A stretch of 64,000 nt of DNA, taken from positions 1 to 64,000 of the forward strand of contig JAZPYO010000022.1 in the NCBI GenBank assembly GCA_045544195.1. Reading direction: 5' to 3'. Each line of letters opens with the position of its first letter. The stretch's first letter is position 1. This DNA is from RGIG7213 sp045544195 (lineage in GTDB: Bacteria > Bacillota > Clostridia > Oscillospirales > CAG-272). The position numbers and the translations under genes are program-made. Shown piece by piece: positions 48,392 through 56,018 of this stretch. The notes below the pieces were generated by a model that saw only the letters and a program-made list of their open reading frames with translations, did not search any database and was not told the origin of the DNA.

Positions 48392-48625
48392 TTAATTTTG
48401 GTTTTTGTTTGAAGTGTCTTTTTTAAAAATAAAATAAAGGAATACTGCACACACAGGAATAGACAGTATCATTCCGAGTATTAAAGATGAAACAAGACAC
48501 GCAAAAAATCCGCCTATCGCAAGAGGTATCTTTCCTTTGATAGCACCGCATATCGCCGGAATTGCACCTATGGCCGCCCCCATTATGAGAGCACCGATAA
48601 TTGCTCCAAAAGCAAAGCTTTCCAT
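48392..48625 (-). CDS. Small glycine-rich membrane protein
   Basis: 77 residues with two or three hydrophobic helices. The first (about 5-28) is full of small residues in a GAIIGALIMGAAIGAIP pattern, the second (about 33-66) ends in a charged tail KKDTSNKNQN. AAAGGAG precedes the ATG. No family recognised; a holin-like or glycine-zipper role is only a possibility. It is driven by a near-perfect consensus promoter that is interleaved with two operator palindromes shared with the divergent XRE gene. Confidence 0.7.
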   Translation of the reverse strand: MESFAFGAIIGALIMGAAIGAIPAICGAIKGKIPLAIGGFFACLVSSLILGMILSIPVCAVFLYFIFKKDTSNKNQN

Positions 48626-48688
48626 AATTAATCTCCTTTCGTTTTTTTAAATTTAAGAAATTCTCGGATAAAAAACTTCTTACGACTT

Positions 48689-48718
48689 ATTATAACACCA
48701 AACGGTGTTATTTGTCAA
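48689..48718 (-). promoter_or_regulatory. Consensus promoter of the small membrane protein/lipoprotein unit
   Basis: Minus strand TTGACA (48713-48718), 18-bp spacer, TATAAT (48689-48694). One operator palindrome fills the spacer and the other abuts the -35, so a bound repressor would block polymerase. Confidence 0.85.
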
Positions 48719-48732
48719 CACCTTTTGGTGTT
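48693..48732. promoter_or_regulatory. Paired operator for the XRE regulator
   Basis: Two palindromes of the form AACACC-N4-GGTGTT: 48694-48709 (extended to TAACACC/GGTGTTA at 48693-48710) and 48717-48732. Their centres are 23 bp apart, about two helical turns, as is usual for cooperatively binding Cro/C1-type dimers. Confidence 0.8.
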
Positions 48733-48737
48733 TTTTA

Positions 48738-48743
48738 TATAAT
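48738..48743 (+). promoter_or_regulatory. Likely -10 element of the small XRE gene
   Basis: TATAAT at 48738-48743, 33 bp before the ATG. The only -35-like sequence (TTGTCA at 48712-48717) is 20 bp away, so this promoter should be weaker than the divergent one; operator site 2 lies across its -35 region. Confidence 0.5.
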
Positions 48744-48776
48744 AAATGTGCAGAATTATTAATGGAGGTTTTTTAT

Positions 48777-48974
48777 ATGTTTATTTATCCGAGAGTCAGA
48801 GATCTTCGTGAAGACCGTGATCTTACACAAAAGGATATAGCAAATATGCTTAATGTTCAGCTCACTGTATATCAAAGATACGAAAGAGGCGAGCGTGAGC
48901 TTCCGCTGTGGGTTGCTATTAAATTAGCTGATTTTTACAAGGTGACGCTTGATTATCTTGTTGGGAGAGATTAA
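48777..48974 (+). CDS. Small XRE-family transcriptional regulator
   Basis: 65-residue protein that is almost only a Cro/C1 helix-turn-helix: VRDLREDRDLTQKDIANML with recognition helix around TVYQRYERGE and the closing LADFYKVTLDYLVGRD. The ATG at 48777 has GGAGG nine bases upstream. Expected to bind as a dimer to the AACACC-N4-GGTGTT sites next to it and control both itself and the divergent membrane-protein/lipoprotein unit. That regulation is inferred from site position only. Confidence 0.9.
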   Translation: MFIYPRVRDLREDRDLTQKDIANMLNVQLTVYQRYERGERELPLWVAIKLADFYKVTLDYLVGRD

Positions 48975-49097
48975 GATCGTCTGTAATTGCATTTTCGTAT
49001 GCTGTTGCTGATCTTCGTTATAACGATATCGGTAATAAACTAAAAATATCCAAACGAAAAATATATTTTCCAAGGTATTTATTATAGGAGAGAATAT

Positions 49098-49134
49098 AAA
49101 GCTCCCGACGGTCATTACGATCGTCGGGAGCTTT
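49098..49134. terminator. Bidirectional terminator, copy B of a repeated hairpin
   Basis: Arms AAAGCTCCCGACG (49098-49110) and complement (49122-49134), between the XRE gene and the converging CotH gene stop at 49142. Shares a 17-base left side and 12-base right side with copy A at 47874-47911. The stretch 48975-49097 before it holds nothing else recognised. Confidence 0.85.
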
Positions 49135-49141
49135 TGGTGTT

Positions 49142-52100
49142 TTATTTAACTGTAACCTTCATAGCTGTATACGGCGGAGTATAGCTGTTTGTCATCGCTC
49201 CGTTTCCTATTACGGCTGATTTATTACAGCCTCTTACAACAACGTCACCGTCTGATGTGATATAAGCGGTATAATACGTTCCTGCCGATGCTGAAATACA
49301 GTCTGAAGCAATAAGAACAGGTGTGTTCTTCGTCTTTTTATCCTCTGATATCTGACCGTAGCCGTTGAGACCGAAGCCGTATACGTTTCCGTTATCGGTA
49401 AGGTACACTATATGCTCATCCATAATTGAAGCACTTACAACACGGTTTGCTATCTTGTTCATCTTACCGTTGGAGTTACCTGCCGTAAAGGTAGATGTAT
49501 CTCTCCAGCCGAAGTAATACAGAACGCCGCTCGTACTGATATACAGGGAATTGTGCTGTCCTGCATAGACACTCGACGCATCGCTTGCGAGCTTATACGG
49601 CTCTTTGATGACCTCGGGTGCAGATGACGATATTTTGCTCCATCTGTTGTCACCGAGTGCATACAGTCCGCCGTCTGACGTAACGTAAAGTGTGTGACGT
49701 CTTCCTGCGGCAATATCGACAGCTCCTGTCGCTATCTTCGTTATCGTCGTTACCATTCCTGTGTAATTTTTCGTTCCGAGCTGTCCGTACGCGTTATTTC
49801 CGCATCCGTATACATCACCGTTTTCCGCAAGCAGCAGCAAATGGTCAAGACCTACGGCGATCTTTTTGAATTTCACGCTCGTCTCGATCTTTGCAAGAAC
49901 TGTTTCATCTGACGTTCTGCCGAGCTGTCCTGCGACGTTTGAGCCTATTGTATAGACATCGCCGTTATCCGTAAGCACCGCGGTCATGGGGGTATCGCCC
50001 TCTGTACCGCCTCTGCTCATTTCTACCTGCTTTACACCCGTCATAACGAGCATGGGAGCGCGTATCGTTTTATCAACATCAATTCCGCATTGAGCTATAT
50101 CGTTTTCACCCCATGCGTAAAGATCACCGTTTCCGTCAAGAACAAATATACTGCGTGAGCCTGCTGTAACTGCGGGTACTATCTTATAATCGCTCTTGGT
50201 TACAAGGCCTATGACTGTTATTCTGTCCGTAATATTGACCTTTACAGTCTGCGTTGAATAAACGGTTTCCTTTCCGCCGTCTGTCACCGTCTTTATACCG
50301 TTCAGAACATATCCTGACTTAGGAACGATCTTTATAGTGACACTTGAATTTTCATCCAATATCTCGCTGTAGCCCGTTTTTGTTATTTGCTTACCGTTGA
50401 TATACAGATCCGCTTTTGAAAGATCGAGTGAAACGCTGAGCTTGCTCGGTTGAATACCGAAATAATTGTTCATTGTTTCAATTGCATATTTCGGGCGTTG
50501 CTTAAGGAAGGTACGGAGAGTATTTATCTGCGAATTCCATCTGCTCACAGAGCCGCCGTCGCCCGGCCAGCGATTGAAATGAAGCGGCATTATCGGCTCA
50601 ATAGCCTTTGCATACTCATCAAGAACAGGCGATGTCTTTTCGTATGTGAAAAGATTTTCAACAGCATATGTAAACCGTGCAATAAACGAGTCCTTAAAAT
50701 CGGGGTTTTCAAGCAATGCACACATCATACTGCCCGCAACTGTATTATAGTTAAGAGCCTGTGCAAACATATCCGTTGTATATTCGCATCCGAGTCCCAT
50801 ACCTGAGTCCATATCGCTCATAACGTAACGCCATTTCGTATCAAGCCCCGACGGGTCGGAGTTTGATTTATTACGCCATACCTTGACATTATTTGACGGC
50901 CAGTCGGTATTGCCGAAATACATACTGCATACGAAGAAATCAACGAAGCTGTCAAGATCTATTCTGTCAGAAACGTATTTGAAATACGTGGAATTGGAAA
51001 GATCGTGGGAAAGCATATAGTTGACAAGGTCGTGGAATACCTTTTCATCTCCCTCAACACCCTCGTTGAGCTGATACGGCTCATTTACCGACCAGTTTGT
51101 AGTAAGAGGCGACGGTGCTTCGAGAATAACGAGGTTTTCTTCAAGAACGCCGTAGTGCTCTTCAAAATATTTTGTATCGTATCTTTCTCTTATGTTGTAT
51201 ACGCCCCAGAATTCACCGTTTACAAACAACAGCGACGGGCGGTATGCCATCGTGCTTGCATTAGTTCCAACGCACAGCGCCTGCATAAGAGCATCTCTCA
51301 GATGCGTTACGCTGGAATCGTTACCCGAATTTCTCAAAAGAATACGCTTGAACTCGGTAACATTATCCTGTGCGCGTCCGTGGAAAATATCATATCGCAG
51401 CTTTGACGGATTATTCACAACACTTGTATCAGCGTCTGCTTTGAAGTAGACACGCATTGATTTTGATGCCATACCCAAAGAGCCGTTACCGTTCATAGCT
51501 ATCTCAACATATGACGAGGAAACGAGCGTTCCGTCAGATTCGAACATTTCAAGATAGGATGTCCGTCTTTCCTTCTGTCCAAACGGATTGTCCATTACAG
51601 TATGGTAAATACCTCTGCTGTCGCTTACAAAATCATCAGCAGGCAAGCTGAGCGACACGAACGGAACATTATACGTTTCAGCGCAGTCAGGAATTATAAA
51701 GTAGGAATTTGTAACAACATTTGATGATTCCTTACCGTTTGTTGCATACGCCTTGAAAACATGCGCGCCGATAGAATTCCTTGACGGCATAGCGGTATTA
51801 TTCAGTACTGAGTTCTTATTCGTAAGATATCCCCACGTTTTAGAGTTTGTAAGAATGAGCGGTATTCCGCCTGTATAAAGTCTGCCGTTTTTTCTGGGGT
51901 CTGACCCATCGCGTGTATAATATATCTTATATCCTTCAGCAGCGGACATCGTAAGAGTAAACGTCGAATCGTAAAATCCGCTTGCATGAGAAAACTCGAC
52001 CACGTTTGCGAACGCTGACAGGTATGTATTTCTGTCGCCGCCCGAATACTGCGGCCTTACATCTGTAATGTCAGACGGCGTCATTTGTGAATAATCTACC

Positions 52101-52939
52101 GTTTTAAATGTGGAAGATATCGTGTTTTCGCATCTGTATGCTGCCTTTTGCTTTGAAAGTCCGGAAATAACGTTACGGTCGGAATTATCAGTAGCGGCGG
52201 CTGCAATATAATATGCGTGCACCTTGGCGCTTTTGGATAGATCATCGGTTGCTGAAAGTGACGAGCTTTTATCCGTTATCGCCAGCTTTACCGTTTTGTT
52301 ATCAATAACGATGTTCCATTCCGTATCGTAGTGATCGATACGCATAACTTCGTACTTACTTTCGTATTTTTCGCCGTTTTTCCCCTTCGCCTCAGCGCAT
52401 CTGATAAGATATCTGCCGTAAGCAGCTATTTTCGCGCCGCTCGGAAACTGCATTTTCACATAGCCTGCATCGCCGCCTGTCATATAAGATATGGCAAGTG
52501 CATCCAATGCTATCTCTTTATCCGAGATATTGTAAAGCTCTATAAAGCTGTGCTTTATCGGTGTGTCGGTATTGTAGCCCGTACCGTATATCTGCTTGAA
52601 TACAACGTTTTTGTACGAAGCTTCATCAGGCTTTTCAATTTCGGGATAAGTAACCTCAGGCGGTGTCTGTGTTTGTGTGCTGCCCTGAGTTGTGCTGCCC
52701 GTCTGTGATGAACCGTCGGTATCGGCATCGGTAGGTACATCCGTCGGTGTATCTGACGGCATATTCGTCTGTTGATCCGCATTATGTGTGCTGTCACCGT
52801 CTGTGGCGGCATTGTCGGTATCCTCAATCGGAGTCGTTACATTAACAAGTGTTGTGCTCTGAGTGTCATTACCGCCATTGCACGCCACGAAAGAAAACAG
52901 CATAAATGCAGCAAGCATAAGGGATAAAAATTTTTTCAC
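49142..52939 (-). CDS. CotH-kinase-domain lipoprotein with lamin-tail and RCC1-like domains
   Basis: 1265 residues. Lipoprotein signal (residues 1-20, lipobox FVAC before Asn), then a Thr/Asp-rich linker. A lamin-tail-like domain (about 110-216, SFIELYNISDKEIALDALAIS) and a chitobiase C-terminal-like module (about 315-370, YKIYYTRDGSDPR) precede a CotH domain (about 430-830) with YNIRERYDTKYFEEHYG near 583 and YVMSDMDSGMGLG near 710. Spore-coat CotH is an atypical protein kinase. Residues about 930-1262 are RCC1-like propeller repeats (LYAWGENDIAQCG, VYTIGSNVAGQLG, VYGCGNNAYGQLG). GTG start with AAAGGAG; only 20 bp after the ApbE gene, so same operon. Confidence 0.88.
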   Translation of the reverse strand: MKKFLSLMLAAFMLFSFVACNGGNDTQSTTLVNVTTPIEDTDNAATDGDSTHNADQQTNMPSDTPTDVPTDADTDGSSQTGSTTQGSTQTQTPPEVTYPEIEKPDEASYKNVVFKQIYGTGYNTDTPIKHSFIELYNISDKEIALDALAISYMTGGDAGYVKMQFPSGAKIAAYGRYLIRCAEAKGKNGEKYESKYEVMRIDHYDTEWNIVIDNKTVKLAITDKSSSLSATDDLSKSAKVHAYYIAAAATDNSDRNVISGLSKQKAAYRCENTISSTFKTVDYSQMTPSDITDVRPQYSGGDRNTYLSAFANVVEFSHASGFYDSTFTLTMSAAEGYKIYYTRDGSDPRKNGRLYTGGIPLILTNSKTWGYLTNKNSVLNNTAMPSRNSIGAHVFKAYATNGKESSNVVTNSYFIIPDCAETYNVPFVSLSLPADDFVSDSRGIYHTVMDNPFGQKERRTSYLEMFESDGTLVSSSYVEIAMNGNGSLGMASKSMRVYFKADADTSVVNNPSKLRYDIFHGRAQDNVTEFKRILLRNSGNDSSVTHLRDALMQALCVGTNASTMAYRPSLLFVNGEFWGVYNIRERYDTKYFEEHYGVLEENLVILEAPSPLTTNWSVNEPYQLNEGVEGDEKVFHDLVNYMLSHDLSNSTYFKYVSDRIDLDSFVDFFVCSMYFGNTDWPSNNVKVWRNKSNSDPSGLDTKWRYVMSDMDSGMGLGCEYTTDMFAQALNYNTVAGSMMCALLENPDFKDSFIARFTYAVENLFTYEKTSPVLDEYAKAIEPIMPLHFNRWPGDGGSVSRWNSQINTLRTFLKQRPKYAIETMNNYFGIQPSKLSVSLDLSKADLYINGKQITKTGYSEILDENSSVTIKIVPKSGYVLNGIKTVTDGGKETVYSTQTVKVNITDRITVIGLVTKSDYKIVPAVTAGSRSIFVLDGNGDLYAWGENDIAQCGIDVDKTIRAPMLVMTGVKQVEMSRGGTEGDTPMTAVLTDNGDVYTIGSNVAGQLGRTSDETVLAKIETSVKFKKIAVGLDHLLLLAENGDVYGCGNNAYGQLGTKNYTGMVTTITKIATGAVDIAAGRRHTLYVTSDGGLYALGDNRWSKISSSAPEVIKEPYKLASDASSVYAGQHNSLYISTSGVLYYFGWRDTSTFTAGNSNGKMNKIANRVVSASIMDEHIVYLTDNGNVYGFGLNGYGQISEDKKTKNTPVLIASDCISASAGTYYTAYITSDGDVVVRGCNKSAVIGNGAMTNSYTPPYTAMKVTVK

Positions 52940-52959
52940 GTGCCTTCTCCTTTATTTTA

Positions 52960-53958
52960 TTATGCCGCAACGTACTGCTCAGACGTAATAGTAAATACAT
53001 CCTCAAGACCGTCGCTTACATATATATATCTGTCTTTTGTGATAATTATTGCTTCGTAGTCAAAAACATTTTTTTCGTAAAATTCAAGTGACTGTTCAAG
53101 CCCCATTACAAAAAGCGCGGTGGAAAGCGCGTCAGCTAAAGCTCCGTCGTTGCTGTACACCATAACGCTCGCAATTCCGTTGTCGGTCGGCATACCGCTT
53201 TGCGGGTCGATTATGTGGTGGTACCGTTTTCCGTCAAGCTCAAAATATCTTTCGTAATCGCCTGAGACCGAAATATATCCGCTGTCTGCCTTAAGCTGAC
53301 CTACGGTTTTATCCGTATTCAAGGGATCCTTCAAGGCAATATTCCATTTTTCGCCGTTCGTTTTCGGACCAACTAAGGCGATATTTCCGCCAAAGCTTAT
53401 AAAGCCCGTATTGATATTTTGTCCGTGCAGATATTCAACGCATTTCTGCGCGATATACCCTTTTGCAATACCGCCAAGATCCACGCTTACCGAATTCAGC
53501 ATAATTTGTCCGTTTTGGAGCTTCAACTTACCGTATCCGCTCGAAGCCAAAGCATTTTTTATGCTTTCGCTATCGGGAACCTTCGCATTTTCGCTTTTGA
53601 AATCCCATAACGACATAATGCTTCCCACAGTTACGTCAAAAGCGCCGCCCGTGCTTTCTGATATCTGAACGGATCGCTCAATAAGCTCATAAAGCTCGGT
53701 TGATACTGTTTGCTCAACACCCAAATTGAGATTATACAGCTCTCCGCCCTCATATGTTTTTGACAGTTTTTTTTCAAAAGTGCTTATATAGTCATCAAGC
53801 CCTGAATGCTTACCGACGGGCAGATTTGTCTGAATATACGTATCAAGTGCAAAATATGTATTCTGCTCGTATTTTTGCGTGCAGGAGCTGAACAAAACTG
53901 CCGTCAGCATTATCAAGCACATCAGGCTTTTCTTTTTGTTATATCGGGTAAAAAACAA
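52960..53958 (-). CDS. apbE: ApbE-family FAD:protein FMN transferase, lipoprotein
   Basis: Transfers FMN from FAD to a Thr/Ser of exported flavoproteins outside the membrane. Conserved ApbE segments: VDLGGIAKGYIAQKC, ISFGGNIALVG and DGALADALSTALFVMG with the metal-binding Asp. A TTG start at 53958 is proposed: GGAGG lies six bases before it and it yields a proper lipoprotein signal, FFTRYNKKKSLMC... with lipobox LFSSC, giving 332 residues. The ATG at 53922 would leave no basic N-region. The gene start lies within the 3' end of the Gx gene (37-base overlap), evidence of tight coupling. Confidence 0.9.
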   Translation of the reverse strand: MFFTRYNKKKSLMCLIMLTAVLFSSCTQKYEQNTYFALDTYIQTNLPVGKHSGLDDYISTFEKKLSKTYEGGELYNLNLGVEQTVSTELYELIERSVQISESTGGAFDVTVGSIMSLWDFKSENAKVPDSESIKNALASSGYGKLKLQNGQIMLNSVSVDLGGIAKGYIAQKCVEYLHGQNINTGFISFGGNIALVGPKTNGEKWNIALKDPLNTDKTVGQLKADSGYISVSGDYERYFELDGKRYHHIIDPQSGMPTDNGIASVMVYSNDGALADALSTALFVMGLEQSLEFYEKNVFDYEAIIITKDRYIYVSDGLEDVFTITSEQYVAA

Positions 53959-54440
53959 AGTATTCCTCCAATAATTCCCCCGCAGATAACGGAAGACAGT
54001 AACAGAAACGGCAGATATCTTACCACCGCAAGCGTACCGAACATTGCGCAACAGACCGCTATCTGCCCAAAATTATGGCATGCTGCACCGATCACACATA
54101 CGCCTATGAATGACACTCGGCTTTTTGCGATTTTTTTCAGCAATACAGACGATGCTAAAGAAAGCAGCCCTCCGCACAAGGAAAATGCAAATGACGTCAC
54201 AGAGCCGAAAATAAGCGATGCTATCACACATCTGCAAACCGTTACCGAAAACGCCTCTTTTTCTCCTATGTAGTACAAAACGTATACGCTTACTACATTT
54301 GCTAAGCCGAGCTTTATACCGGGGAGTGGTATAAACGCCTGCAAAGGAATCAGTGCCTCAAGAATATTGCAGGCAAGTGCCAAAGCGGTAAAAATGCCGC
54401 AAAGGGCAAGTGTCCTTGTCTTTTTATCCTGCAAGCGCAT
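53922..54440 (-). CDS. Gx transporter family membrane protein (Hpre_diP_synt_I)
   Basis: 172 residues, five to six transmembrane helices, with the family-typical PGIKLGLANVVSVYVLYYIG segment near residue 40. These proteins are annotated as Gx transporter or heptaprenyl diphosphate synthase component I and look like ECF-type substrate-binding membrane proteins; the true substrate is not established. They regularly sit with NusG_II and ApbE genes, as here. GGAGG precedes the ATG. Its start overlaps the NusG_II gene by 17 bases. Confidence 0.87.
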   Translation of the reverse strand: MRLQDKKTRTLALCGIFTALALACNILEALIPLQAFIPLPGIKLGLANVVSVYVLYYIGEKEAFSVTVCRCVIASLIFGSVTSFAFSLCGGLLSLASSVLLKKIAKSRVSFIGVCVIGAACHNFGQIAVCCAMFGTLAVVRYLPFLLLSSVICGGIIGGILCFLPDITKRKA

Positions 54441-54792
54441 CAGCCCCTCCGTTCGATATCTGTATTACTACGCGGGCAGGCAGGCAGACTATGCATCCGC
54501 TGTTGCTTATAGGCGGAGTTTTTCTGCACAGCTTGTCCCTGCAGGTTGAACTTTCAACATAAACCTCACCGTTTTCAATAACAACGGTAAGTGTTATTCC
54601 GTTTTCCTCGAGCGTTATACGCCTGTCCTCATTAAGAAAATAAACGTACGACGCTTTGTCGGTCTTTATATTTACTTTATCTGCGCTCTTTTCTATCGGA
54701 ATAAAAAAGGTGACGGCAGCTATTATCAATACAATAAAAATGGCGAAAACATCGCCTTTTTTTATTTTCAAAGCCACGATGTCTTCGCCCAT
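54424..54792 (-). CDS. NusG domain II-containing exported protein
   Basis: 122 residues: one N-terminal membrane helix (about 14-33), then a NusG_II beta domain with the diagnostic VYVESSTCRDKLCRKTPPIS and GCIVCLPARVVIQI segments, including four cysteines. Despite the name the family is extracytoplasmic and unrelated in role to transcription factor NusG. It is commonly found next to Gx-family and ApbE genes, and the same trio appears, as far as I recall, in flavin-based extracellular electron transfer loci. AGGA lies eight bases before the ATG. Confidence 0.87.
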   Translation of the reverse strand: MGEDIVALKIKKGDVFAIFIVLIIAAVTFFIPIEKSADKVNIKTDKASYVYFLNEDRRITLEENGITLTVVIENGEVYVESSTCRDKLCRKTPPISNSGCIVCLPARVVIQISNGGADALAG

Positions 54793-54810
54793 ACGTAATT
54801 TCCTGCCTTA

Positions 54811-55932
54811 TCACGCATCAACATTGACGCCAATATTTACATATCTTTCGTTTCTGTATACAAGCAGAGAAACGGTCTGTCCGTTATGATCCTTTAAAAG
54901 ACTGTCAAGAGTATCAGCATCCTTAACAGCAGAGCTATCTACTCCTATTATTATATCATTTGTCAAAAGTCCTGCTTTTGCCCCTGTTGACTCCCCATCG
55001 CACTTTATGACCAAAAGACCGCCGGGTAAGCCGAATTTTTCACTTTCGTCATCTGACACGGACACAACTGATATACCGAGCACATCAACACTTGATGCAT
55101 TACAGCTAACGCTTCCCGAAAGCGCATCACGAACATACCTGCGTATAAACGGTAATGCATCCGACGATGACATAACATCGGCAAAGCTTCCGTGACCGCC
55201 TGTTACTATTCCGACAACATGACCGTTTGAATTGAACACTGCCGCACCGTACATACAGTTATCAAACTGTATGCCCTTTATACCGAATGAGCCGTGACCG
55301 TCAAAATCAATATTGCCTTTAAAAACCATGTCCTTGCCGTTCTTACGGTACGCAAGATATATATCGGAATTTTTTACAAGCGCTTCGCTTCTGCCAAATT
55401 CAACAGAGCTTGTTTTTACCGAATCTATTTTCAGCACGGCAAGCCCCTGATCCTCATCCATTCCGACAAAATGCGCATCGTATTCGCCGTTAACGGTCAA
55501 TTTGCCGTTTTTAAGCTCACTGCTCGACGATGTCAGTATATATCCGTCCGATGTTATAACAACGCCGGAAAGCTGATGACCGGTTGATGATGATATCTGA
55601 ACAACGTTTTCAGACACGCTGTCATATTCTCCGACAGAAAGTCCGAGCGCATCGGACGATGCTGTGCTTGCAACAGCGCCGTCATTCCCCTTGCCGTGAT
55701 ACGCAGTCGTTATTATACACGCCACAAATGCAACACTCGCGCAAACAACGCAAACGGTAAACGCAATAGCGATACCGAATATCAGCGTGAGCTTGAAGTT
55801 TTTTTCACGCTGCTGCTGTTTTTTCTGCACAAGTCTGTCATACTCCTGCTTATATCGCAGACTGCCGAACGAGGATACATCATAGTCACTATTCTCTTTT
55901 TCGGTGATAACTTCGTTTTTCTCAGTTCTCAA
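54811..55932 (-). CDS. HtrA-like membrane protein with inactive protease domain and PDZ domain
   Basis: 373 residues: cytoplasmic N-tail (1-46), one membrane helix (about 47-72), trypsin-like fold (about 95-260) and C-terminal PDZ (about 280-370, FGLPGGLLVIKCDGESTGAKAGLLTNDII). The HtrA architecture is clear, but every catalytic position is lost: SDGYILTSSSSEL replaces the GYILTNxHV His motif, DQGLAVLKI replaces DLAVLKI (Asp to Gly) and DNCMYGAAVFN replaces GNSGGPL (no Ser). It is therefore a pseudoprotease, perhaps a peptide-binding sensor or scaffold. TTG start with AGAGGG seven bases upstream. Lies 86 bp after the histidine kinase and 18 bp before NusG_II. Confidence 0.85.
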   Translation of the reverse strand: MRTEKNEVITEKENSDYDVSSFGSLRYKQEYDRLVQKKQQQREKNFKLTLIFGIAIAFTVCVVCASVAFVACIITTAYHGKGNDGAVASTASSDALGLSVGEYDSVSENVVQISSSTGHQLSGVVITSDGYILTSSSSELKNGKLTVNGEYDAHFVGMDEDQGLAVLKIDSVKTSSVEFGRSEALVKNSDIYLAYRKNGKDMVFKGNIDFDGHGSFGIKGIQFDNCMYGAAVFNSNGHVVGIVTGGHGSFADVMSSSDALPFIRRYVRDALSGSVSCNASSVDVLGISVVSVSDDESEKFGLPGGLLVIKCDGESTGAKAGLLTNDIIIGVDSSAVKDADTLDSLLKDHNGQTVSLLVYRNERYVNIGVNVDA

Positions 55933-56018
55933 TGCATAACCCTCTTAAATATAATTGCCTACGCTATAAGTATAGCCTTTTTCTTTTAATAAATCTTTGT
56001 GCGACTCCTAAAGTAATT

